From assembly GCF_000445105.1 (NCBI RefSeq), contig NZ_ATDP01000076.1, positions 1-64,000 of the forward strand: a stretch of DNA of 64,000 nt. Direction: 5' to 3'. The position numbers and the translations under genes were made by a program. Positions 46,401-55,996 of this stretch are shown here, piece after piece. Numbering within the stretch: the stretch's first letter is position 1; each line of letters opens with the position of its first letter. The notes beneath the pieces were generated by a model. The model was not told where the DNA came from and did not search any database. It saw only the letters and a list, made by a program, of their open reading frames with translations. This DNA comes from Sphingobium lactosutens DS20 (GTDB lineage: Bacteria; Pseudomonadota; Alphaproteobacteria; Sphingomonadales; Sphingomonadaceae).

Positions 46401-47609
46401 ATGCTGACCGCCACCGACCGATATCTCGCCCGCCTGATCGCCGTGCCGATGCTGGGCACGCTGGTGATCGCCGCAATGCTGCTGGTGCTCGACAAGATGT
46501 TGAGCCTGTTCGACTTTGTCGCGGCGGAGGGCGGGCCGGTCAGCGTGGTGTGGCGTATGCTGGCCAACATGCTGCCCGAATATCTGTCGCTCGGCATCCC
46601 GATCGGCCTGATGCTGGGCATATTGCTGGCGTTCCGCAAGCTTGCTTTGTCATCGGAACTGGACGTGATGCGCGCGGTCGGCCTGTCCTACGGCCGGCTG
46701 CTGCGCGTGCCTTATCTGTTTGCGATCGGGCTGGCGCTCATCAATTTCGGCATTGTGGGTTTCGTCCAGCCATTGTCGCGCCATGCCTATGAGGCGCTGC
46801 GGTTCGAGCTGCGGTCGGGCGCGCTGGGCGCGTCGATCAAGGTCGGCGAATTCACCAATCTGGGCAAGCGCATGACGCTGCGCATCGAGCGCAGCCGCGA
46901 CCAGGGGCGCAATTTGCAGGGCATTTTCGTGCGCGCGACGAGCCGCGACGGGCAGTCGGTGGCGGTGACGGCGGCGCAGGGCACATTCCTGGCAACGGAC
47001 GATCCCGATGTCATCATCTTCCGCCTGCGCGACGGCGTGCTGGTCAACGACGCGCCCAAATATAAGACGCCGCGCATCCTGTCCTTTTCCAGCCATGACC
47101 TGCCGATCGACCTGCCGCAGATCGAAAGTTTCCGCGGACGCGACAATGACCGGGAAAAGACGATTCCCGAACTGGTGGTGATCGGCAAGAATCAGGCGAC
47201 GCCGCCCAAGCTGCGCAACGAAGTGCGCGCCAATTTCCATTTCCGCATGGTGGAGGTGGTGTTCATGCTGTTGCTGCCGCTGGCGGCGCTGGCCTTTGCC
47301 ATACCGCCCAAGCGATCGACATCGGCGCTGGGCGTGTTCCTGTCGATCGTGTTCATCGTGACCTATCACAAGGTCAATCAATATGGCGAAAGTGTGGGCG
47401 CTTTGGGCAAGATCGACCCGATCATTGCCCTGTGGGGGCCATTCCTGCTGGCGTCGGGCCTGGTGCTGTGGATGTATCATGTGATCGCCCATCGTCCGGG
47501 CGGGCAGCCGATCGCCGCGCTGGAATTCGCCTTTGCCAAGATCGGCAAGCAGGTCGGCCGGTTGCTCCGGCTGGGCCGGCGACGGCCTTCGGCGGAAGGA
47601 GCCGCCTGA
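46401..47609 (+). CDS. lptF: LPS export permease LptF
   Basis: A 402-residue YjgP/YjgQ-family permease of LptB2FGC, which extracts lipopolysaccharide from the inner membrane. Six predicted helices in two triplets flank a periplasmic beta-jellyroll domain (residues about 130-270). The first helices (RLIAVPMLGTLVIAAMLLVL), the coupling region FRKLALSSELDVMRAVGLSY and the C-terminal triplet are typical. The gene is followed by lptG three bases later. Confidence 0.95.
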   Translation: MLTATDRYLARLIAVPMLGTLVIAAMLLVLDKMLSLFDFVAAEGGPVSVVWRMLANMLPEYLSLGIPIGLMLGILLAFRKLALSSELDVMRAVGLSYGRLLRVPYLFAIGLALINFGIVGFVQPLSRHAYEALRFELRSGALGASIKVGEFTNLGKRMTLRIERSRDQGRNLQGIFVRATSRDGQSVAVTAAQGTFLATDDPDVIIFRLRDGVLVNDAPKYKTPRILSFSSHDLPIDLPQIESFRGRDNDREKTIPELVVIGKNQATPPKLRNEVRANFHFRMVEVVFMLLLPLAALAFAIPPKRSTSALGVFLSIVFIVTYHKVNQYGESVGALGKIDPIIALWGPFLLASGLVLWMYHVIAHRPGGQPIAALEFAFAKIGKQVGRLLRLGRRRPSAEGAA

Positions 47610-47612
47610 CCC

Positions 47613-48713
47613 ATGCATGTCAATTTCTTCCCGTCGCGCCAGATCAGCCTCTACATGGCGCGGCTGTTCCTGACCCGCACCTTCGCCGTGCTGGCGATGC
47701 TGGTGGTGGTGCTCCAGACGCTCGACCTGCTGGGCAATTCGGGCGACATCCTGGCCTATCCCGGCAATAGCGACGCGCAGCTATGGCATTATGTCGGCCT
47801 GCGCGCGCCGCAGATCATCGCTACTTTCCTGCCCTTTTCCGTGCTGCTGGGCACGCTGGTGATGCTGGCGACGCTGAACCAGAATAGCGAGATCATCTCG
47901 ATGAAGGCGGCTGGGCTGTCGGCGCACCAAATATTGGCGCCGCTGGTGCTGGCGGCGCTGGGCGTGTCGATCATCAGCTTCGTGTTCAACGAACGGATCG
48001 TGGTGCGATCAACCGCTGCGCTCAGCGCATGGGAGGCGGTGGATTATGGTCCGGTGCCGCCCGACAGCGGGGTCAAGTCCAACCCCTGGGTGCGCGACGG
48101 CAATAATCTGGTCAATGCGGCGATCGTCGCGGGACGCGGCACCGCCGTCCAGTTGCGGCAGGTGGAAATCTACAACCGCATCAATAACCGGCTAACGACG
48201 ATCGTGCAGGCGCCCAAGGGCCATTATGACGCCGCATCCAAAAGCTGGGTGCTGGAAGGCGCGCGCCAGTTCGACGTGGCGCGCGGCACGGTCAGCAATA
48301 TCGGCACGGTCCGGTTCGGGCGCGATATCAGGCCCGATCAGTTCACGCTGGCGCGGGTCGACCCCGACGCGCTGACATTCCATGAACTGGAGGCAGCGAT
48401 CAGCGACCTGCGCGACGCAGGCCGGCCGACCAAGGAATTGGAGGGCAGTTTGTGGCACAAGCTGTCGGGGCCTTTGTCGGCGTTGCTGATGCCGATTTTG
48501 GGATCGGTCGCGGCCTTTGGCCTGGCGCGGTCCGGGCAGTTGTTCATGCGCGCCGTGCTGGGCATGGCGCTGGGCTTTGCCTATTTCGTTGCCGACAATT
48601 TCTCGCTCGCAATGGGCAATCTGGGGGCCTATCCGCCGGTGCTGGCGGCGTGGGCGCCCTTCTTCCTGTTCCTGCTGGTGGGCGAGACAGTGTTGTTCCG
48701 CACCGAGGAATAG
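47613..48713 (+). CDS. lptG: LPS export permease LptG
   Basis: A 366-residue partner permease of LptF. Signature stretches are YMARLFLTRTFAVLAMLVVV, the coupling helix NQNSEIISMKAAGLSAHQIL, a periplasmic jellyroll in the middle, and the C-terminal helices (PLSALLMPILGSVAAFGLAR). It starts three bases after lptF and ends six bases before the terminator hairpin. The two genes form the standard lptFG operon; lptA, lptB and lptC are elsewhere. Confidence 0.95.
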   Translation: MHVNFFPSRQISLYMARLFLTRTFAVLAMLVVVLQTLDLLGNSGDILAYPGNSDAQLWHYVGLRAPQIIATFLPFSVLLGTLVMLATLNQNSEIISMKAAGLSAHQILAPLVLAALGVSIISFVFNERIVVRSTAALSAWEAVDYGPVPPDSGVKSNPWVRDGNNLVNAAIVAGRGTAVQLRQVEIYNRINNRLTTIVQAPKGHYDAASKSWVLEGARQFDVARGTVSNIGTVRFGRDIRPDQFTLARVDPDALTFHELEAAISDLRDAGRPTKELEGSLWHKLSGPLSALLMPILGSVAAFGLARSGQLFMRAVLGMALGFAYFVADNFSLAMGNLGAYPPVLAAWAPFFLFLLVGETVLFRTEE

Positions 48714-48718
48714 GCAAG

Positions 48719-48757
48719 AAAAAGGCCCCGGCGACCAAGGGGTGTCGCGCGGGGCCT
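48719..48757 (-). terminator. Terminator between lptG and the desaturase
   Basis: A GC-rich stem (AGGCCCC/GGGGCCT, extended by GCGAC/GTCGC with a bulge) is flanked at 48719-48723 by five A, giving a T-tail on the minus strand, so it best serves the desaturase gene. A second hairpin (CCGGCCCT/AGGGCCGG, 48775-48806) lies just beyond. Confidence 0.65.
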
Positions 48758-48877
48758 CGCCTCTAGGGGGCGTCCCGGCCCTCATGAGGGGGAGGGGTAG
48801 GGCCGGAACAACCGCGATATGGGCAGGCGATTGCCCGTTTCAAGCTGCAACCGAAAAATTTTGCGGTTTCGGGTTTT

Positions 48878-49948
48878 TCAGGCTCGGCGCGTCATGGTGC
48901 TGCGTGCGATCTTGCCCACCAGCGGGATCATGCCGCTGTAATTGCCCCGGTGATAGGGCGACTGTGCGTCGATCATGGCCATCAGGCGGGCGTGCGCCGT
49001 GCCGAGCGCATGATAGGGCACGCTGGGCAGCAGATGGTGCAGCGCATGATAGCGCAGGCCGACAGGCGCCCAGAGCGCGGGCAGGGTGGCCGGCGGCGGC
49101 ACGTTGACCGAATCGAGATATTGCGCGGTGACGGTCATCGCCTCGCCCTCATTTTCCCAGAGATGCGCGACCAGCGTGCGCAACTGGTTGATGACGGTCA
49201 TGGCGGAATGAACGGCCATATAGACGAGCAATGGCCTCCAGCCGAAAACGAAGACGCTGCCAACCAGCGCCAGCGCGACGACGCAGGTGCCCGTTTCCTG
49301 CCAGGCCCATTGCCGCGCGAAATCGCCTTCGGGCGCGCGGCGGCGATAGGCAGGGTTAATCGAGAGCGCCGAAAATTCCCCCACCACCTTGCGGCGCAGC
49401 GCGGGGATCAGCAGCGACAGTGGCGTCAGCACGCCAAAGCGCAGGATGAGCCCGATGGGAGCGAGCGCGGCGACCAAGATGAACAACGGCAGCGACCAGG
49501 GCTTCATCAGCGCGAGCGGCAGATATTCAGGGTCTTCCGCCGTGCCATAGCGGGTGCGGGCATGATGCTGAGTGTGGACGCCTTCGTACATGAAGGAGGG
49601 GATCATCAGCGGCAGGCCCACGATGAGGTTCCATCCCAGGCGGAACCCCGGCAGCGCGCCCTTGCGGATATGGGTCAGCTCATGGATGAAGCTGGCCGCC
49701 CGATAGAGGGCCAGCATCGAGACGAGGCCGCAGGCGAGGGCGACCGCCAGATTATCGACCAGGATCGCGCCCGCCAGCGCGCTCCAGCCGATCAGCGCGG
49801 AGGCCAGCAGGTCGGGCCAGTAGATGTGCGGGTCGGCATGCGCATAGTCGCGCGCCAGTTCGGCCGCCGCGCGCAGCATCACCGTATCGTCGGGAATGGC
49901 CGCGCGCGCGCGCTGGGCGGCGGCAACTATGGGATCATGCACTGTCAT
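48878..49948 (-). CDS. Membrane fatty-acid desaturase
   Basis: A 356-residue di-iron desaturase of the FADS family, introducing a double bond into acyl chains of membrane lipids. The three histidine boxes are HELTH, HTQHHARTR and HALHHLLPSVPYH. Several hydrophobic segments form the membrane core. ATG 49948 is preferred; an ATG 12 codons upstream is possible. A terminator is placed 121 bp downstream. The regioselectivity is unknown. Confidence 0.9.
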   Translation of the reverse strand: MTVHDPIVAAAQRARAAIPDDTVMLRAAAELARDYAHADPHIYWPDLLASALIGWSALAGAILVDNLAVALACGLVSMLALYRAASFIHELTHIRKGALPGFRLGWNLIVGLPLMIPSFMYEGVHTQHHARTRYGTAEDPEYLPLALMKPWSLPLFILVAALAPIGLILRFGVLTPLSLLIPALRRKVVGEFSALSINPAYRRRAPEGDFARQWAWQETGTCVVALALVGSVFVFGWRPLLVYMAVHSAMTVINQLRTLVAHLWENEGEAMTVTAQYLDSVNVPPPATLPALWAPVGLRYHALHHLLPSVPYHALGTAHARLMAMIDAQSPYHRGNYSGMIPLVGKIARSTMTRRA

Positions 49949-50098
49949 GCGGGCCGTCCTAATCTCCAAATGCGCTCGATTCATGGCAGCACCATGTCAT
50001 GTTTGTCTCCATCACCGCAGGCGCGATGCACGTGATTGACATTGCGCAAACAAGCGCCGAACTGCACCGCATCCCTGCTATTTTCGAAGGCGGCATCC

Positions 50099-51256
50099 GT
50101 GGCGCATACTGATCTGGTTATCACCCCCGTTTCCGGCAAGGCCGATATGAAGGCTTTCATCGACCTGCCCTGGCGGCTTTATGCCAAGGACCCCAACTGG
50201 GTTCCGCCGCTGAAAGCCGAGGTCAGGGAATTGCTGACGCCGGGGAAGAACCCCTTTTTCGGTCATGCCAGAGCGCAATATTTCCTGGCGCGCCGCAATG
50301 GGCAGGTCGTGGGGCGCGTGTCCGCCCATATCGACGAGCTTGCGCTTGGCCAGCCGGCTGACCAGGGCATGGGGCCGGGCACCGGCAATTTCGGCCTGTT
50401 CGAGGCGGAGGATGCGCAGGTTGGCGAGGCGCTGATCGCGGCGGCCGAGCAGTGGCTGCGCGCGCAGGGCATGACGCGCGTGCTGGGGCCGATTTCGCTG
50501 TCCATCTGGGAAGAGCCGGGGCTGCTGATCGACGGGCATGACCATCCGCCCACGGTGATGATGGGGCATAACAGCCCGGCCTATCAGGCGATGATCGAGG
50601 GTGCGGGATACGCGCCGGTCAAGCAGCTCAAGACGTATGAGCTGGATATCACGCAGCAATTTCCCCCGCTCATTCAGCGCATCGTCCAGTCGGGCGAAAA
50701 AAATGGCCGCATCCGCATCCGCAAGGTCGACAAGGCGAAGTTCGACCAGGAGGCGGCGATCATCCTTGGCATATTGAACGACGCCTGGGGCCAGAATTGG
50801 GGCTTCGTGCCGATCACCGACGCCGAAGTCGCGCATACCGGCAAGAAGCTGAAACCGATCGTGTTCGAGGATCTGATCATGATCGCGGAGCTGGATGGCG
50901 AGCCGGTCGCGTTCATGATGACCCTGCCCGATCTTAACGAAGCGATCGGTCCACTCAACGGATCGCTGTTTCCGTTCGGCTGGATCAAGCTGCTGCGCTG
51001 GCTGAAAAAGCCGCAGGTGCGCACGATGCGCGTGCCGCTGATGGGTGTGGTGCAGCGGCTGCAAAGTTCGCGCATGGCGAGCCAGCTGGCCTTCATGATG
51101 ATCGAATATATCCGCCGCAACGCAATCGCCCATTATGGCGCGACGCGCGGCGAGATCGGCTGGGTGCTGGACGATAATCAGGGCATGAACGCGATCGCCG
51201 ACGCGATCGAGAGCCGGGTGAACAAGGTGTACCAGATCTACGAAAAGTCGCTGTAG
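50099..51256 (+). CDS. GNAT-like N-acetyltransferase domain protein
   Basis: A 385-residue protein conserved in alphaproteobacteria with a GNAT-like core: LARRNGQVVGRVSAHIDELA, FEAEDAQVGEALIAAAEQWL, ARARGMTRVLGPISLSIWEE-like strands. A second half (VFEDLIMIAELDGEPVAFMM) repeats the GNAT-like strand pattern. GTG 50099 is preferred because GAAGGCGG lies just upstream, though an in-frame TTG at 50036 exists. The substrate is unknown. It is divergent from the desaturase gene and convergent with aroB. Confidence 0.75.
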   Translation: MAHTDLVITPVSGKADMKAFIDLPWRLYAKDPNWVPPLKAEVRELLTPGKNPFFGHARAQYFLARRNGQVVGRVSAHIDELALGQPADQGMGPGTGNFGLFEAEDAQVGEALIAAAEQWLRAQGMTRVLGPISLSIWEEPGLLIDGHDHPPTVMMGHNSPAYQAMIEGAGYAPVKQLKTYELDITQQFPPLIQRIVQSGEKNGRIRIRKVDKAKFDQEAAIILGILNDAWGQNWGFVPITDAEVAHTGKKLKPIVFEDLIMIAELDGEPVAFMMTLPDLNEAIGPLNGSLFPFGWIKLLRWLKKPQVRTMRVPLMGVVQRLQSSRMASQLAFMMIEYIRRNAIAHYGATRGEIGWVLDDNQGMNAIADAIESRVNKVYQIYEKSL

Positions 51257-51265
51257 GCCGGGGGC

Positions 51266-52378
51266 TTACAGCGCGTCGGCGCGATCCTGGTCGAGGAAGG
51301 CGGCGACGTCGTCCAGCGCGACGTCCTTTGACAGGAAGGTCTGGCCGATGCCGCGCGCCAGCAGGAAGGGCAGGGTGCCGCCCGCCATCTTCTTGTCATG
51401 CAGCATATGCCCGACGAGCGTGGCGCCATCTGCGCTGACATGGGCGCTGGCAAGGTCGTGCGGCAGGCCGATAGCCTTCAAATGCGCGGTGACGCGCGCG
51501 GCGTCTTCGGTTGGGCAGAGGCCAAGACGCGTGGAGTAGCGGAAGGCGAGCGCCATGCCCGCCGCGACCGCTTCGCCATGCAGCAGCGTGTCGGAAAAGC
51601 CGGTATCGGCCTCCAGCGCGTGACCGAATGTGTGGCCAAGGTTGAGCAAGGCGCGGCGGCCGGAGGTTTCGCGTTCGTCATCCGCGACGATCGCCGCCTT
51701 GGCCGCCACGCTTTTTTCGATGGCATGGGTGCGCGCCGCAGCATCGCCCGCAAGCAGGCGGTGGCCATCGCTTTCGCACCAGGCGAAGAAATCGGGATCG
51801 TCGATCAGGCCATATTTGACGACTTCGGCATAGCCGGCGCGGGTTTCGCGGGGCGGCAGGCTGTCGAGCGTGGCGGGGTCGATCAGGACCAGTGCGGGCT
51901 GGTAGAAGCTGCCAACCAGATTCTTGCCCGCGCGGGTGTTGATCGCGGTCTTGCCGCCGACCGACGAATCGACCTGCGCCAGCAAGGTGGTGGGCAGCTG
52001 TACGAAATGGCAGCCGCGCTTGAGGATGGAGGCGGCAAAGCCGACCAGATCGCCAATGACGCCGCCGCCCAGCGCGACGATATGGTCGCCCCGTTCGATC
52101 TCCAGGCCAAGCAGGGCGTCGAGCAACTGTTCCAGATGCCGCCAGCTCTTGGTCTGTTCGCCCGGCGGCAGGATGATGGGTTCGATCCCGACATTGGCGG
52201 CGCGCAGGCTGGCGTCGAGGCGAGGCAGCTGCGCGGCGGCAACGTTGGCGTCCGTGACGACCACAAGCCGGCCGCCCCGGGCGAAACGGGCAAGCTGGTC
52301 CCCGGCGCGGTCGAGCGCGCCCTGTTCGATCACGATGTCGTAGCTGCGCGCGTCCAGCGCGACCCGGACTAAGGCCAT
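51266..52378 (-). CDS. aroB: 3-dehydroquinate synthase
   Basis: The second enzyme of the shikimate pathway, converting DAHP to 3-dehydroquinate with NAD and zinc. The 370-residue product has ALGGGVIGDLVGFAASIL, PTTLLAQVDSSVGGKTAINT, and the metal-binding His region LNLGHTFGHALE. The start overlaps the aroK stop by 10 bp, so aroK and aroB form an operon, the order found widely. The length fits the family. Confidence 0.97.
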   Translation of the reverse strand: MALVRVALDARSYDIVIEQGALDRAGDQLARFARGGRLVVVTDANVAAAQLPRLDASLRAANVGIEPIILPPGEQTKSWRHLEQLLDALLGLEIERGDHIVALGGGVIGDLVGFAASILKRGCHFVQLPTTLLAQVDSSVGGKTAINTRAGKNLVGSFYQPALVLIDPATLDSLPPRETRAGYAEVVKYGLIDDPDFFAWCESDGHRLLAGDAAARTHAIEKSVAAKAAIVADDERETSGRRALLNLGHTFGHALEADTGFSDTLLHGEAVAAGMALAFRYSTRLGLCPTEDAARVTAHLKAIGLPHDLASAHVSADGATLVGHMLHDKKMAGGTLPFLLARGIGQTFLSKDVALDDVAAFLDQDRADAL

Positions 52379-52917
52379 TGCGTCAATTGCTCCATGATGC
52401 GGTCGACCGCGACTTCGTGCGGGGCCGCGATGCTTTTCACATGAATGGGGGCGAGCGCGTAGACAGGGTTGCGCACCGCCGCCAGTTCGGTGAGCACGGT
52501 GCGCGGATCGCGATCCTTGAGCAGCGGCCGGCTTTCGCGGCGGGACACGCGGTCGACCAATATGTCGATATCGGCGTCGAGCCAGATGGCGATGGCGGCC
52601 TCCAGGATCAGGCGGCGGGTTTCATCCTGCATGAAGGCGCCGCCGCCGGTCGCGATCACCTTGGGCGCGCCGTCGAGCAGGCGGGCGATCACGCGTCGTT
52701 CGCCGTCGCGGAAATAGGCTTCGCCATAGCGTTCGAAAATCTCGCTGACGCTCATGTCGGCCGCCTTCTCAATCTCCTCATCCGCATCGACGAAGGCGAG
52801 TCCCAGGCGCGCGGCGAGGCGGCGGCCGACGGTGGATTTGCCAACGCCCATCATGCCCACCAGGACGATGGGATCGCGCCTGCCGGGGCTGTGCGGGATT
52901 TTGCTGTTTCGTTGCAT
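52369..52917 (-). CDS. aroK: Shikimate kinase
   Basis: It phosphorylates shikimate with ATP. The 182-residue product has Walker A GMMGVGKS at 21-28, the shikimate-binding FVDADEEIEKAA and ATGGGAFMQDETRR motifs, and the lid SRRESRPLLKDRD. ATG 52917 is the family-standard start; an in-frame ATG 45 bp upstream adds an unconserved tail. It is the first gene of aroK-aroB, divergent from the small membrane protein at 53013. Confidence 0.95.
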   Translation of the reverse strand: MQRNSKIPHSPGRRDPIVLVGMMGVGKSTVGRRLAARLGLAFVDADEEIEKAADMSVSEIFERYGEAYFRDGERRVIARLLDGAPKVIATGGGAFMQDETRRLILEAAIAIWLDADIDILVDRVSRRESRPLLKDRDPRTVLTELAAVRNPVYALAPIHVKSIAAPHEVAVDRIMEQLTQWP

Positions 52918-53012
52918 GGCAGGCGGGGCTATACAGCCAGCCGTCACTGAGGCAAATCGCATCTTTCCAAGTCACCCGGCCTTGCAGGCCCGGACAGCCA
53001 AGCCAAGGACCC

Positions 53013-53201
53013 ATGAAGAATAATCGCACCTTCAGCAGTTTCGAGGGCAGTGCGCGTCGCCGTGGCGGCCGCTTGCCGATCATTCCCATCGTTATCGTCA
53101 TTCTGGTCGTCGCGCTGCTCGCCTTCTTCTGGTCGCGCGGTGGTGAAAAGCCGCAGCAGCGCGTCGAAAAGGTCATCCCCGCCGAGAAGCTGGGTCAGTA
53201 A
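53013..53201 (+). CDS. Small single-pass membrane protein
   Basis: A 62-residue protein: a polar basic N-terminus (SSFEGSARRRGGR), one strongly hydrophobic helix (LPIIPIVIVILVVALLAFFW) and a short polar tail (KPQQRVEKVIPAEKLGQ). It begins 95 bp from the divergent aroK gene and ends 5 bp before the next gene, so it is probably cotranscribed with the 614-residue protein and xerD. Function unknown. Confidence 0.8.
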   Translation: MKNNRTFSSFEGSARRRGGRLPIIPIVIVILVVALLAFFWSRGGEKPQQRVEKVIPAEKLGQ

Positions 53202-53206
53202 GGCCG

Positions 53207-55051
53207 ATGCGCTGGCCGCGGGGGAACGCCAAATGGGCGCTGGGGAGCTTCGCGCTTGCCCTGACCTTGCCCGTGGTTGCGCAGCAGGCGCCCGAATCGC
53301 TGCTGCCGCCCGGATTTGGCGATGCGCCCGAGACGCCCGCGCCCCGTCCGTCGCGCCCCGCGACGCCAGCGCCGGGCGGCACGCCTGCGCCGACGCCGGC
53401 AACGCCAGCGGCTCCCGCGCCAGTGCCGATGGTGCAGCCGCTCGATCCATCCTTGAGCGCGGCGCCGGGCGACGAGGCCGCCAACGCGGCCGAAGACGCG
53501 CTGACGCCCGAGGAAATCGCGGCGGAAAAGGCCAAATATGACCTGCCCGACAGCGCGCGCCGGTCGCTTGACCGCATCGGCCCGCTGACGCCGCAGACGC
53601 GGGGGTTCGAGCCGGACGCCTTTGGCAATGAACAGGGCCAATATCTCGCCGCGCTGATGCGCAGCACCCATGCGCCGATCGTGTCGCGCTGGGCCTCCAT
53701 CCTGCTGCGCCGCGCGCTGCTGAGCGCGACCGATACGCCGCGCGGGATCAATGGCGCGGACTGGGCGGCGGAGCGGGCGTGGCTGTTGCTGCGCATGGGC
53801 GAGGCCGACAGCGCGCGGCTGATCGTGCAGAGCGTCGACGCGGACCAGTTCACGCCGCGCCTCTATGCCGTGGCGATGGAAACCTATCTGGCGGCGGCCG
53901 ATCCCGCTGGCCTGTGTCCGCTCTCCGCCGGGGCGCTACGCACCAGCAAGGCGCCGGGATGGGACATGACGCGGGCGATCTGTCCGGCGTTGTCGGGCGA
54001 TCAGGGCACGGCGAGCGGCGCGCTCAACCAGGCGCAGCGGCGCGGCGTGGTGCGCGGCATCGATTATCGGCTGGCGGAGAAAGTCGTCGGCACCGGGTTC
54101 AACGCGCGGCGGTCGGTCAATATCGAATGGGACGGGGTCGATCGGCTGACCGCCTGGCGCTTTGGTCTGGCGACCGCGCTCAATGTCGAGATACCCGATG
54201 ATCTATATGCGACGGTCGGGCCGCATGTGCGGGCGTGGGAAGCGCGCGCGCCCGCGCTCAGCCCCATGCGACGCCGGCCGGGCGCGGATATTGCCGCGCG
54301 GCTGGGCGTGTTTTCGAGCGCGGCGCTGGTGGGTTTCTATAGCCAGCTCGACAGCGAGGGCGACAGCTCCGGCGAGGTTGCGGATCGGATCGACGCGCTG
54401 CGCACCGCCTTTGCGGGCAACACGGTGCGCGACCGGATCGGGGCGATGCGGACATGGTGGGGCGACGGAGCGCGGCCCGATTATGTCGGGCTGATCGCGA
54501 CGGCGCGGGCGGCCGCGGCCTTGCCCGTGGCGCAGGCGGACGGGCAGGATGCCGCCAATCTGGTCGGATCGATGCTGACCGCCGGCTATGATCGCAATGC
54601 CGCGCGCTGGGCGCGGGCGATCGGCCAGCTGGACGGCGATGGCGCCAGCCAGGTCTGGGCCTTGCTGGCGGTGGGCGCGCCAAGCGCGGTTGTGGACATC
54701 AGCAGCAGCCGGGTGTTGTCCTATATCGACGTCATGGGCGCGGACAAAGGCCGGGCGCTGATCGCGGCGCTGGCCGGGTTGTCGCGCCTGTCGCCACAGG
54801 ATGCCGGATCGCTGGCGCAGGATAATGGCCTATCGCTGGCGGCGGGCAGCCGCTGGGCGCGCGCGATCGGCGCGGCGGCGCAGCGCGGCGAAAAGGCGAC
54901 GGTGGCGTTGCTGGCGGCGGTCGGCATGCAGGGCCAGGACTGGAGCGGATTGCCCGCGACGCATCTCTATCATGTGGTGGCGGCGCTGCATCAGGTGGGC
55001 CTCGACCCCGAAGCGCGGATGATCGCGGCCGAGGCGCTCAGCCGCAGCTGA
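53207..55051 (+). CDS. Large exported protein of unknown function
   Basis: A 614-residue protein with a signal peptide (GNAKWALGSFALALTLPVVA) and a Pro/Ala-rich linker (about 32-80), then a long helical region. No catalytic motif is evident. Its helical repeats with Ala-rich heptads resemble alpha-solenoid folds, and two conserved Trp/Cys spots (TSKAPGWDMTRAICPALSG) stand out. It sits between the small membrane protein and xerD, adjacent by 5 bp and by 1 bp. I do not recognise the family. Its fixed place beside xerD suggests a cell-envelope role. Confidence 0.75.
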   Translation: MRWPRGNAKWALGSFALALTLPVVAQQAPESLLPPGFGDAPETPAPRPSRPATPAPGGTPAPTPATPAAPAPVPMVQPLDPSLSAAPGDEAANAAEDALTPEEIAAEKAKYDLPDSARRSLDRIGPLTPQTRGFEPDAFGNEQGQYLAALMRSTHAPIVSRWASILLRRALLSATDTPRGINGADWAAERAWLLLRMGEADSARLIVQSVDADQFTPRLYAVAMETYLAAADPAGLCPLSAGALRTSKAPGWDMTRAICPALSGDQGTASGALNQAQRRGVVRGIDYRLAEKVVGTGFNARRSVNIEWDGVDRLTAWRFGLATALNVEIPDDLYATVGPHVRAWEARAPALSPMRRRPGADIAARLGVFSSAALVGFYSQLDSEGDSSGEVADRIDALRTAFAGNTVRDRIGAMRTWWGDGARPDYVGLIATARAAAALPVAQADGQDAANLVGSMLTAGYDRNAARWARAIGQLDGDGASQVWALLAVGAPSAVVDISSSRVLSYIDVMGADKGRALIAALAGLSRLSPQDAGSLAQDNGLSLAAGSRWARAIGAAAQRGEKATVALLAAVGMQGQDWSGLPATHLYHVVAALHQVGLDPEARMIAAEALSRS

Positions 55052-55052
55052 T

Positions 55053-55985
55053 ATGGGGCAGGAAGATGCCGTCCTGATCGACCGCTTTCTGGAGATGATG
55101 GCGGCGGAACGCGGGGCGTCGCGCAACACGCTGATGGCCTATCGCACCGACCTGACCGGCGCGGGCGACCTGCTGGGCGGACTGGCCGGCGCGGACAAGG
55201 CGGCGCTGGGGACGCTGGCGGCCCATTGGGCGCCCTTGGCGGCATCGTCGGTGGCGCGCAAGGCGTCGGCGCTGCGGGCCTTTTACGGATTTCTGGAGGA
55301 AGAGGGGCTGCGGGCGGATAACCCGTCCGCCGCGCTGCCGCGCCCGGTGACGCGCCGGCCGCTGCCCAAGATATTGTCCACCGCCGAGGTCGACCGGCTG
55401 TTCGCGCTGATCGCCGAGCGGCTGGCGGCGGAAAACCCCGCGCCGCTGGACCTGCGGCTGTCGGCCCTGATCGAGCTGCTCTATGGATCGGGCTTGCGCG
55501 CGACCGAACTGGTGTCGCTGCCGCGCCGCGCGCTGGCGGCGGATCGCCCGTTCCTGATCCTGAAGGGCAAGGGCGCGCGCGAGCGGCTGGTGCCGATTTC
55601 CGACCGGGCGCGGGCGGCGGTATCCGCCTGGCTGGCCCATGTGCCGGGGGATAGCGGCTGGCTATTCCCGTCGGGGAAAAGCCATCTGAGCCGCATTCGC
55701 CTGTATCAGCTGGTGAAGGCGCTGGCCGGGGCGGCGGGGATCGCGCCGGAACGGGTCAGCCCGCATGTTCTACGCCATGCATTTGCGACGCATTTGCTGG
55801 AAGGGGGCGCGGACCTGCGCGCCTTGCAGGCGATGCTGGGTCATGCCGATATCGGTACGACGCAAATCTACACCCATGTCGATAGCCGCCGGCTGGTCGA
55901 GCTGGTGAACCAGCGCCACCCCTTAGCGACGATGGCGCTGCGGCAGCCGCAACGCCGCGTTGACGACGCGCCGCCATCGCCTTAA
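55053..55985 (+). CDS. xerD: Tyrosine recombinase XerD
   Basis: It resolves chromosome dimers at dif with XerC and FtsK. The 310-residue product has the N-terminal SAM-like domain ([20 protein letters not shown]) and the catalytic residues Arg ([10 protein letters not shown]), Lys ([13 protein letters not shown]), His/Arg ([12 protein letters not shown]), His ([12 protein letters not shown]) and the nucleophile Tyr in that last motif. Placement before accA and near aroKB is the alphaproteobacterial location of xerD, which decides against XerC. Confidence 0.93.
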   Translation: MGQEDAVLIDRFLEMMAAERGASRNTLMAYRTDLTGAGDLLGGLAGADKAALGTLAAHWAPLAASSVARKASALRAFYGFLEEEGLRADNPSAALPRPVTRRPLPKILSTAEVDRLFALIAERLAAENPAPLDLRLSALIELLYGSGLRATELVSLPRRALAADRPFLILKGKGARERLVPISDRARAAVSAWLAHVPGDSGWLFPSGKSHLSRIRLYQLVKALAGAAGIAPERVSPHVLRHAFATHLLEGGADLRALQAMLGHADIGTTQIYTHVDSRRLVELVNQRHPLATMALRQPQRRVDDAPPSP

Positions 55986-55996
55986 CGCCATCGCCC

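Noticed and set aside
55053..55985. Tyrosine recombinase as a mobile-element integrase
   Set aside because: Length, motifs and the accA/aroKB neighbourhood identify the housekeeping XerD.
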